Source of the DNA: Ceratopteris richardii
Taxonomy: Eukaryota > Streptophyta > Polypodiopsida > Polypodiales > Pteridaceae
Length of the DNA stretch: 64,000 nucleotides
Assembly (NCBI GenBank): GCA_020310875.1
Contig: CM035413.1
Location: 162,172,806-162,236,805, forward strand
Direction: 5' to 3'
Position numbers and translations under genes: made by a program. This document shows, piece by piece, positions 56,403 to 64,000 of this stretch (within the stretch, counting starts at the first letter, position 1; each line of letters begins with the position of its first letter). The notes beneath the pieces were generated by a model. That model worked only from the letters and a program-made list of their open reading frames with translations, was not told the origin of the DNA and ran no database searches.

Positions 56403-57887
56403 CTAGGCTTCTGCCCATCTGGTTGCATAGTCTGTACAAGTCAGTATGTAACGGTTGTTACTGAAGACTGCTGGAGGTGTAATTGGGCCAATAAAATCTA
56501 AACCCCATTTCTGAAATGGTTCAAGTGGCATAACTGGTTGCAGGGGAAAAAGGTGACATTGCAGCGGTTGTCCAGATCTTTGACAATTATCATAGTGTTT
56601 GACAAATTGTGACACATCTCTGTACATAGTTGGCCACCAGAGACCACTTTGCAGGATTTTCCGGTGTGTTAAGTCTGCTGCAAAATGGCCACCGGAAGGA
56701 ATTGAGTGAGCCAAAGTAATAACTGAGTTAACTTCATGCGGTGGAATACATCGAAGTAAAATTCCGGTATGATCCACATAGTATAATTCTCCAGTAATTA
56801 ACCGAAATCGGCGGCTGAAAACTGCAATTTTGCTGCGTACTGCCGTAGAAGTCTGAGATGGAAGGTAGCCATCAGTGAGAAAGGTCAGGATCTGATCATA
56901 ATAGGTAGATAGTGTAGGTGGTTCTGTAATTTCATCATTCGTTGGCTCAGAGCTATAGATTGCTGGAGTCGTGTCATCTATACCTACTGGAGCTTCACCG
57001 GAATCTAAGCGAGATAGGAAATCTGCTAAGGCATGTGAACTGCCTGGCCGATGAATGACTTCATAGTCAAATTCTTGTAAAAGTAGAACCCATCGTGCTA
57101 ATCGACCACCTAGATGTTGTTGCCGAACTAGATAGACAAGTGCAGCATGATCTACATGAAATGTGAATTTACGGCCCAGCAAGTAATGTCTGAATTTTTT
57201 GACAGAATATACTAGCCCTAGACATTCTCTTTTTGTTACAGAGTAATTCTTCTCAGCAGGGGCTAATCTTCGACTTGCATAATACACTGGTCTGAACCAT
57301 TTATCAATTTGTTGCATCAAAACACTTCCTATTGCTATATCTGAAGCATCAACAAATACATGAAATGGGCGATCCCAGTCCGGCGGCTGTAAGATGGGAA
57401 CTTGTGTTAATAAATTCTTTAAACGATTAAATGCTATCTGGCATTCCTGGGTCCATTCAAATTGTCGAGGAGTCTTGGTGATTAGCTTGTTCAGTGGTAT
57501 TGCCAAATGAGCAAGCCACCGTAAGTGTCGTCCATGCCATCTTACTTGGCCCATGAAGCGCATAACTTCCTTCGGTGTAGTGGGCACCGGAGCTTCTAAT
57601 ACTGCCGAAATTTTATCTGGATCCACCTGTATACCTTGTGCAAATATAATGTGACCAAGTAGCTTGCCACATGAAACCGCAAACACAGATTTGTTTGGGT
57701 TCAAACAGAGTCTGTATTCTCTGCATTTCTGAAAGCAGCACCGTAAATGGAACAAGTGTGCTATCATCTTACCGAAAATTGAAAAATCGTCAAGGTAAAC
57801 TTGCATAAAAGAGGTGAGATAAGCAGAAAATATTTCCTGCATACATCTTTGAAATGTACTTGGGGCATTTCTTATTCCAAACCACAT
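56403..57887 (-). CDS. Element D RT C-terminal half, RNase H and integrase N-terminus
   Basis: 494 codons open. RT: MWFGIRNAPSTFQRCM, QVYLDDFSIF (YLDD, an accepted variant), NPNKSVFAVSCGKLLGHI. RNase H: HVFVDASDIAIG, TKRECLGLVY and FHVDHAALVYL (D, E and D retained), then ADFLSRL. A single H2C2 zinc module: AHSIPSGGHFAAD, WWPTMYRDVSQFVKHYDNCQ (CX2C reads Y-D-N-C, first Cys lost). Integrase start: KWGLDFIGPITPP, first catalytic Asp present, and CTDYATRW. The frame ends in a stop at 56403, mid-integrase, and continues after it. Confidence 0.95.
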   Translation of the reverse strand: MWFGIRNAPSTFQRCMQEIFSAYLTSFMQVYLDDFSIFGKMIAHLFHLRCCFQKCREYRLCLNPNKSVFAVSCGKLLGHIIFAQGIQVDPDKISAVLEAPVPTTPKEVMRFMGQVRWHGRHLRWLAHLAIPLNKLITKTPRQFEWTQECQIAFNRLKNLLTQVPILQPPDWDRPFHVFVDASDIAIGSVLMQQIDKWFRPVYYASRRLAPAEKNYSVTKRECLGLVYSVKKFRHYLLGRKFTFHVDHAALVYLVRQQHLGGRLARWVLLLQEFDYEVIHRPGSSHALADFLSRLDSGEAPVGIDDTTPAIYSSEPTNDEITEPPTLSTYYDQILTFLTDGYLPSQTSTAVRSKIAVFSRRFRLITGELYYVDHTGILLRCIPPHEVNSVITLAHSIPSGGHFAADLTHRKILQSGLWWPTMYRDVSQFVKHYDNCQRSGQPLQCHLFPLQPVMPLEPFQKWGLDFIGPITPPAVFSNNRYILTCTDYATRWAEA

Positions 57888-58800
57888 AACAGTACAAGCA
57901 AATACACCCTAGTTGGTAATGAATGCGGTTTTCGGTATATCCTTTTCAGCCATTCTAACTTGATTATACCCATTGTACCCATCTAAAAATGAATACATTT
58001 CATGTCCTACTACTCTATCAAGCATTGTGTCAAGAAAAGGGATCAGAAAAGGATCAGGCACTGTGGCTGCGTTCAATTTCTGGTAATCTACACATATTCA
58101 CAACTGCTTATTCTTTTTCGGAAGAATGACAATTGGTGAGATCCACTCAGCATGTTCTACGGGTACAATGAATCCGACTTTAAGTAGCCTATCAAGTTCT
58201 GCCTTTACTTGTGATGCATAGTTTGGATTCATCCGGTAGCTGGGTTGTTTGTTTGGTTTGGCTTCCGGATTCAACATAACTCTGTGCTGATAGATGCGTG
58301 GGTCCAATCCTTTCATATCTTTGTAATCCCATGCAAAGACATCGGAGAATTCTTGGAGTAGCTGGATTAAGCCTGCTTGAAATGGTTCCGGTAGGTTTTG
58401 TTTTATCTTCACAGGACACGGATGATCTTTATCGCCTAAATTATAAGTGATCAACTGATCTTCTGAGACATAAAATTGTTGCGGCTTCTCTGTATCGTCA
58501 GCTGGCTTAAAAAGTTGTTGCAGTTGAGCATCATCTATAGCAGCAATATATTCCTTCTTATCTTCTTCTGTTACAGTCATTACCGTGCAAACTGCAGGGT
58601 TCCAGTTATCTACAACAGATTGTAGATCAACAGTTCCTAAGGAGATCAAGTCAATGTTATTTTTCAGAAACTCTTCTTCTTCATCATCTGATAATCCATC
58701 TAGCATATGGACTGGTTCAGTGAAATACGGTCTAGCATGTAACTCGCAAGGTTGTATAGCATCTAGTTTTACCACATATTTACGATTTGCATCCTTAAAG
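57888..58800 (-). pseudogene. Element D PR-RT linker and RT N-terminus
   Basis: Same frame as the rest of pol. An acidic linker with LDGLSDDEEEEFLKNNIDLI and VTEEDKKEYIAAI is followed by FSDVFAWDYKDMKGLD, KQPSYRMNPNYASQVKAEL, FIVPVEHAEWISPIV and KKNKQL, then TGA at 58098. Beyond it ICVDYQKLNAATV, a palm stretch MYSFLDGYNGYNQVRM (catalytic Asp), and a stop at about 57909 in place of Trp. Fingers and palm are present and motif residues intact. Confidence 0.9.
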
Positions 58801-59092
58801 TGAGCTCTTGTGCAGACCAGTCCTGTATTACCTTCGCATGCTTCAGCCAAGGTGGGCCGAAAAGAAGGTTGTAATCTAGAGTGGGTTCCGGTAGGTCTAG
58901 TATGACAAAGGTCATCTTGAATGTCGTACCTTGTAAAGTGATTGGTACATTTCGTACGAGTCCTATGGGATGGACTCTTGATTGATCGGCCATTCTGACA
59001 AAGAATTGAACTGGTTCGATTTTGGTCCATCCTAACCTTTTGCATAGTGTCGCAGTAGCAATGTTAACACCAGGTCCTCCATCAATTAGTAC
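58769..59092 (-). pseudogene. Element D protease
   Basis: Retropepsin in the gag frame, after a stop at 59093: VLIDGGPGVNIATATLC (D-G-G, common in plant gypsy proteases), VRMADQSRVHPIG, ITLQGTTFKMTFVIL, NLLFGPPWLKHA as the C-terminal signature. A frameshift near 58790-58800 separates it from the RT frame. Processes the polyprotein. Confidence 0.85.
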
Positions 59093-60223
59093 CTACGTAA
59101 TCTTATGATTCTTATACCATACCATAATTAGAGGGACTGAATGATCGACCGTAGAATCAGATTCCGGTTGTACTGCTGCTGTCGCTGGAATACACGAAGG
59201 CACCGGGCTGAACTGCTGTTGGAATTGTTGTCGAATTCCGGGTACCAATGCGAGTAGTTGGCCCAGAGGCAGGGTGATAGATGCCTTCGATAAAATTTCC
59301 CAGGCCTGTTGAGATTGGTTGACATGCTTCACCGGTGTTGAAGTTGAGGCTTCTCTTGATGATGAAGCGTCTACTGTTGGTAATGTGCCTGCTGCTGATG
59401 ATGTTCCTGCTGCTGAAACCTGTTGTTGTGTTCCTTCTTTGGTTAACGAGGTCTGAGTTACCGGAATAGGATCTGGAAAGACTGGTGGTTCTGCTGTGGT
59501 CCATTGACTAGCCTTGTTGTACATCCTTTGTTGTTCACGTATACCTGGTTCAAATAATTTTGCTGCAGGCTGTAGTTGTTTGCCGGAACGGGTCTAAACT
59601 GCAGCTGCTTGTGTTTCCACAGGTGTGATTTGTACCATGTTAGCCATTGGATTCTGACGTTCCTTCTTCCTCTGATCATACTCAGCTGCATCCTTACAGA
59701 ATCTCCTAATATGACCAAATTCACCACAAAAATGACAGCGCGGTGGTGGTAGATTGGGATTTTCTGGTGGCGGTCCGGTCTGCCAGCGGTTCGCATTATA
59801 TTTGTTATTTCTCTGTCCTCTGTAATTTTGATATCCTTGTTGCTGATTGTTCCTCATTTGCGGAGGCACATAATGATTGGCTGGCTGTCTTGGTTCCTGT
59901 ATAATTGCATTGACAATCGCTGTTCCTTGCACTTTTGCGTTGTATGCGCAGTTTTTGGTGGTGTGTTCGGCAGTGTTGCAGATAGCATAGAATAGGTGAT
60001 TAAGTGCACAAGTGGCACTAGTATGGCCTGATTTCTTGCATGTGATGCAGTATACTTGTCTGGTCACATCTTTGGCGACATTTCTGTTTGTTTTTAACCA
60101 CTCCAGATCTTCTGTAAATCCTCCAACCTTGTTTTCCAGCTGCAAAGCCATTGCAATCACTGCATCTAGTGTCATTGCTCCTACACAGCGTATGATCATA
60201 ATCTGTTTAAGTTGTGGAGTCAA
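59093..60223 (-). pseudogene. Element D Gag C-terminus with zinc knuckles
   Basis: Open 60223-59594: MTPQLKQIMIIRCVGAM (capsid end), VGGFTEDLEWLKTNRN, then CITCKKSGHTSATC (C-x2-C-x4-H-x4-C), a related Cys-His unit CNTAEHTTKNC, a basic N/Q/R-rich stretch, and CHFCGEFGHIRRFC (C-x2-C-x4-H-x4-C, about 59700-59740). After a stop at 59594, a P/S/T/Q-rich spacer reaches the protease in the same frame. It binds RNA during packaging. Confidence 0.88.
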
Positions 60224-61281
60224 GCCATTGATGAACCACTGAGTGATAACGTCATCCGGTAGGTTGGCATGTGCTAGTGGTAACTACCTTAAGTGAGTCC
60301 TGAATAGAGTAGCGTATTCCTGTACTGTTTGATTTACCTTTTGTCTGTTGTTTTGTAGATAGTCAAAAATTTCGGCTGGATTCTTCTTTAGCCTGAATCT
60401 TTGCAAAAAGGCATCTCGTACTGCTTCATAGGTGCCGAAGTGATTAATATCATATTCTGTAAGCCATCTAGTTGCTTCATTGATCAATGTAGATTGCAAG
60501 ACAATAGCTTTTATACGCCGGATCCGGTGGATGGTTGAGAACTGCATAACTTATCTCGAATGTGCGTACATGAGCATCCGGATCATCTCCTGGGAATCCA
60601 CCAAATTTAGTGTACGTCACTCCTATCGGAGGCAGCCTAGGTGGACATAACTGTTGTTGCTGCTGCCCGTTCATGGTGAGTGTGTTGTGACTATCTTCTG
60701 TATCTCGGGGCTGAATTGCTGAACTATCAGAATCTGTATCGTCGGACTCTGCACTTTCCGGTGCGATGATCTTGTTTAGTATGCTTCGAATCTCGGTTTC
60801 GAACAACTTCCCTTCCTTCTTGATGCCAAGTGAAGGGCGGCTTACTCCAAATAGTGGGGACTAGGCTGAAGATTCACCGAGAAATGATAACTCGTTATCA
60901 GAGAACCGTAAATTCTCAGTGACTTGTACCAAAATGTCACCGGAGGATATCGATTGTTCACCAAAGCAAAGTACTCCGTCGTCTTTACTGCTGTCTTTGA
61001 CTAAGGCGTTCCTATTCGTCAAAAAATTTGAATCTTTACTCAATGTTGTCAGATTAACTTCGGGCTGCGTTCTCGTGCTGTGCCGAAATAATACCGGAAT
61101 CTGCCAGAAATGCAGTATGTTCTACCGGAATTTGACCGGAATTACTAAAAATGTTCTTTGCTGTCTTATCCACTGTTTTGGTACTTCCCGCGCTTCTGCC
61201 TCCTGGAGGCATCCTTAGCAGGTTAGATACCCACGTTTGTCTATTCTTAGGATACGTTTCGCCGGATCGAGTAACCGGCAT
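60224..61281 (-). pseudogene. Element D Gag N-terminus and capsid
   Basis: MPVTRSGETYPKNRQTW at 61281 is a plausible start, 172 bases after the PBS. Ser/Asp-rich repeats (FSDNELSFLGESSA, SSGDILVQVTENL) at about 60860-61040 parallel those in D2. Capsid-type domain: YTKFGGFPGDDPDAHVRTF (about 60580-60620), WLTEYDINHFGTYEAVRDAF, LQRFRLKKNPAEI, TVQEYATLFRTHLR, a stop at 60284, then LPDDVITQWFINGLTPQL. A frameshift near 60500-60540 lies in the middle. Confidence 0.82.
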
Positions 61282-61453
61282 ATACTGCGCGTACTTATTC
61301 TTCTCTACGATCGTTCAAAAAATTTTGGGATCTTTACTTATGAGTAATCAACGAACATTTTCGATGCAACTTTTCTATAGGTAATCGACAATCTTAAGGC
61401 CACTTTCCCACAGATAGTACTTTCGTCAGGTAACTGGCAATCTTGATGCCACC

Positions 61454-61471
61454 TTCCCACAGACGGCGCCA
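61454..61471 (-). other. Element D primer-binding site
   Basis: Minus-strand TGGCGCCGTCTGTGGGAA, one base inside the 5' LTR. The pattern is common in plant gypsy elements. I do not assign the tRNA. Confidence 0.85.
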
Positions 61472-61472
61472 G

Positions 61473-62370
61473 TGTTAACTAGCAGAGTTAAAATGCCCAA
61501 ATGTTAAACGCCTGGTTCTAACTATCAGAAGGGCGTTTAACCAGTCTCAGTGGGTTCTTGGGAGTGGTAGGGGTCTGTTAGACAGAGGCCCTGTACTTAG
61601 TTCCCAAATCTTAGCCACGTCAGAGACACGTAATGTCACGTCTTAGCTCAATTACTCAGGTACAACACACACTCAGGTAACTACTGTTACACACTACCTT
61701 GTGGTACTGCTCAGAACAATAGAATACTTCAACTTTACCGAATATATGTATATACTCCTAATCCACAATATTGCGACAATCCAAACACGATTCAATCTCA
61801 ATACACTATTCCGCTGCACAGATTTATTCACCAAATTTCACACATGACAACTCGACACATTACTAGCAATTCCAGGCCTGTAGCCTTTCACCAAGTACTC
61901 TGCACTTGACACTGAACAGCGTGAACGACCAAATCACATCAGTAGCGAAGAACGAACCACAGAGCGAATCAGTTACTCCGATCGTATACAGTAACAACGT
62001 AAGATGGTCACACAGATGAATCACCAAGTTAACGTGACTACGAACACACACATCAAACGTGGATGGATACAGAACGCAAGATCCCGCTCAGATATTGGAC
62101 ACAGAAATAACTACTCAGATAACTACTCGAATACTAGAGAAACAACAGTAACACAGTAATAACTACTCAGATATCAAAAGAACAACAACACAGTGACATC
62201 GGACACACCCAGACGAACAGTCTGGTGCTTTTTGAAAATCGCGCTCGCGCTCTCTTCACGTATCTTTTCATTGCTTTAAATAGGAATTTTACAAATGAAG
62301 CGTAACCGCTTTTCGCGCGTGTGATTACATGTTTTCGTTTTACATTTGCCAATCCGACGGACAACTAACA
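61473..62370 (-). repeat. Element D 5' LTR
   Basis: 898 bp, paired with 52231-53130. About 17-18 differences by eye, nearly all transitions, plus a 1-2 base indel near 61678. Outer edge AACTAACA at 62370, then CCGAG. Confidence 0.95.
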
Positions 62371-62517
62371 CCGAGCTTGTATATATGCCTATTGCCCTAA
62401 TGGGATACTTATCTTTGTACATTCTCTAGTAATACATTCAGTATCGTGTGTTGTGCTCCAAGCTTCTTCTTCTTCCTTGTGTTGTTCGCGTGCTTTCGCA
62501 GACGTTTAACTCCAACA
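62371..62517 (+). repeat. Copia-G 5' LTR, right part
   Basis: CCGAGCTTGTATATATGCC to ACTCCAACA. Continues 52144-52230 across element D. TATATA near 62380 may be its TATA box. Confidence 0.8.
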
Positions 62518-62519
62518 AT

Positions 62520-62531
62520 TGGTATCAGGGC
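62520..62531 (+). other. Copia-G primer-binding site, initiator-Met type
   Basis: TGGTATCAGGGC, two bases after the LTR; one mismatch to TGGTATCAGAGC. Confidence 0.85.
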
Positions 62532-62871
62532 AGGTCGTCGCTTCATCTACGGCACCGTTGACACTCCTCTGTTTGCAGTCTCAGAATCACACAAATTTTG
62601 GTGAGCATACTCATCGTGTTTTCAGATCAAAATGGCTTCGCTCTGTGGTGCCAAAATCACGATCTGAGCTCGTTTCAGCCTTCGAATGCACTATCATAGT
62701 GCTTGTGCAGACTATTTTGTCTTTTTGTGCCAAAGGTATATACCAGTTTCTGTTTGCTAGTATAAACATCTCAAAGTCTGCTACAGGTCTAGCGGAATTT
62801 GTCTCGGCAGTTCTGTTCAACTTTTTGAGATACAATCAATTTTCTGCATCAAGGTATTTTAGTCACCGGCC
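62532..62871 (+). other. Copia-G leader
   Basis: 340 bases between PBS and the gag Met, without coding motifs. Confidence 0.6.
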
Positions 62872-62934
62872 ATGGCTGAAAGCAGTGATGTATTCCGTAT
62901 GTTGGCTCTTGAGGATAAGTTGGATGCTACCAAC
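62872..62934 (+). pseudogene. Copia-G Gag, first 21 codons
   Basis: MAESSDVFRMLALEDKLDAT and one Asn, typical of a copia Gag N-terminus. Interrupted after codon 21 by the copia-F LTR. The Met follows the PBS and leader at the expected distance. No more of this gene is in the window. Confidence 0.75.
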
Positions 62935-63992
62935 TGTTGGAAAAGATGGATGGATGATCCAAGAGATTGAGTAGGTACTGCTAAAACCTGCTTTGTACCA
63001 GCCCTCTTTAGCTTCAGACTTGATTAGTAGATTCCCTTAGCTTTCCAATGACACCAAGAAATGACATATGACCTTTGGAAATGAAGTGTGTAATGATTGA
63101 ATCAAAACAGATAACTTTGGAAGTCACAAAGTCAAGAAAACCTTCTATTTTGGTCTTGACACCTGCTCAATGTTTTGCTCAGTGTGACCAGCACAATAGC
63201 AATTGATAAAATTCCTTCTAGGGGTAGTCAATTAGCTTAGTAAGCTAACATTTGCAAGTGGAATGATGTAAAATAATGAACTATGCTAAGAGAAAGTAAT
63301 TTAGCAAGATTTGGTATACCCCCGACTTTTTAGGACTGTAGCAGAGATAGACCAGTGAGCACCTCGACGACGATTTCTCTTAATTGGATGAATGAAATCA
63401 CTTCAAACTTTGTCAACATGTAGATGACTTTGAGCTGAATCCAATAAGCTTTGAATCACTAAATTTGGTGGATTATTTGCTGAGATATGCCCTTGACAAG
63501 TTGACAGACTTTGGAGTAGACAATCAGTGAGCACAGAGATGAATGATGTAAATGTATCTATAAATTAACACTTGTGTACAATCCCATTGGCATGACAAGC
63601 ATTGTCTAATGGTGTAGAGAGGTGTAGAATATGATGTAGTGCTCGCACACACTCAATGACAGTAGAATGAATCTCGGGAGTGATATCTCTCACCGTGGCT
63701 TTTCTTGATCACTTTTTATATGTAATGAATAAGGATTTGAATTCAAATTCAAATTCTTGGCTTCTTCTAATCAAGCTTCTAAAAACTTGGAGATATTCTC
63801 TCAATCAAGTGAACTAACTTTTCCACCAATCATTTGGGTAGGTGATTACAAAAGGTTCTAAGTCAAATTGACTTTTACAATGAGGTAAAGTGGTAAGTAA
63901 TCACTAGCATATGTTCCTATGATTCTTCATGCATGTAGAGTCTTCATGATATCTTCCAAGCCAAATGTGTAGGCTTGTGATTTACGCCAATA
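62935..63992 (-). repeat. Copia-F 3' LTR (1058 bp)
   Basis: Minus-strand LTR beginning TATTGGCGTAAATC at 63992 (first bases mutated from TGTTGG) and ending TTTTCCAACA at 62935. Same length and organisation as the copia-1 LTR. The internal region of F lies beyond 64000. Inserted in copia-G gag. Confidence 0.9.
63711..63720 (-). promoter_or_regulatory. TATA box of copia-F LTR
   Basis: Minus-strand TATAAAAAGT, 272 bases from the LTR start, as in copia-1. Confidence 0.6.
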
Positions 63993-64000
63993 GCTCCCCC
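63993..64000 (-). other. Copia-F polypurine tract (cut by window end)
   Basis: Minus-strand GGGGGAGC next to the LTR, like the copia-1 tract. Confidence 0.85.

Larger units (their letters stand above)
52231..62370 (-). mobile_element. Element D: complete Ty3/gypsy element with an extra ORF after pol
   Basis: Two LTRs of about 900 bp, PBS at the right LTR, gag, protease, RT, RNase H, integrase with GPY, then a 2-kb unknown ORF before the 3' LTR. Flanks are CCCAG (52226-52230) and CCGAG (62371-62375), a 5-bp duplication with one mismatch. By eye the LTRs are about 98% identical, mostly C/T and G/A differences, so it is relatively young. A few stops and frameshifts break the frames. It interrupts the LTR of copia G. 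Confidence 0.95.

Overview
The window is repetitive plant nuclear DNA, and I see no intact host gene, rRNA, CRISPR array or bacterial-type operon. The evidence for a plant is the content: Ty3/gypsy and Ty1/copia LTR retrotransposons with plant-type primer-binding sites (tRNA-Asp-like and initiator-Met-like), TG...CA termini, 5-bp target-site duplications and nested insertions. The density of old, broken copies suggests a large genome such as a fern or conifer, but the sequence does not identify the species.

Layout. 1-11873: element A, a minus-strand gypsy element with its 5' LTR at 11246-11873, inserted into an older gypsy copy D2 (11874-13244). 13245-17596: copia-1 (plus), a 5'-truncated copy with a nearly open pol and a 3' LTR. 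17597-22436: patchwork of gypsy gag H, a D-type RT fragment, a rearranged minus-strand copia K and a plus-strand copia J. 22437-24131: copia-2 (plus), truncated. 24132-28545: element B (minus), the 3' region of a relative of A, split by a solo LTR and an AT microsatellite. 28546-39540: element C (plus), a near-complete internal region of the same family, head to head with B. 39541-39722: second AT microsatellite. 39723-41544 and about 51000-52143: remnants of a further relative, I. 41545-47775: copia-3 (plus), a complete copy with a perfect GTTTT duplication. 52231-62370: element D (minus), a complete gypsy element inserted in the 5' LTR of copia G, whose gag is itself interrupted at 62935 by copia F.

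The most interesting content is the A/B/C/I gypsy family. Its polyprotein order is Gag with three shortened zinc knuckles, PR1, RT, RNase H, two tandem integrase H2C2 zinc modules, integrase core with GPY module, a second retropepsin (PR2), and then a long extension with W-V-P-K motifs and blocks of unknown function that are conserved at protein level between B and C. In A and C, PR2 and the first part of the extension share the reading frame of the integrase, so they look like a C-terminal continuation of pol. The leader of A also holds about 16 copies of a near-perfect 16-bp palindrome.

Element D, from another gypsy lineage, also has a sense-strand region between pol and the 3' LTR. It encodes an unrecognised domain followed by a coiled coil of about 260 residues. 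Nearly all reading frames carry stops or frameshifts. Domain calls are by eye from motifs, and LTR identity figures are visual estimates.
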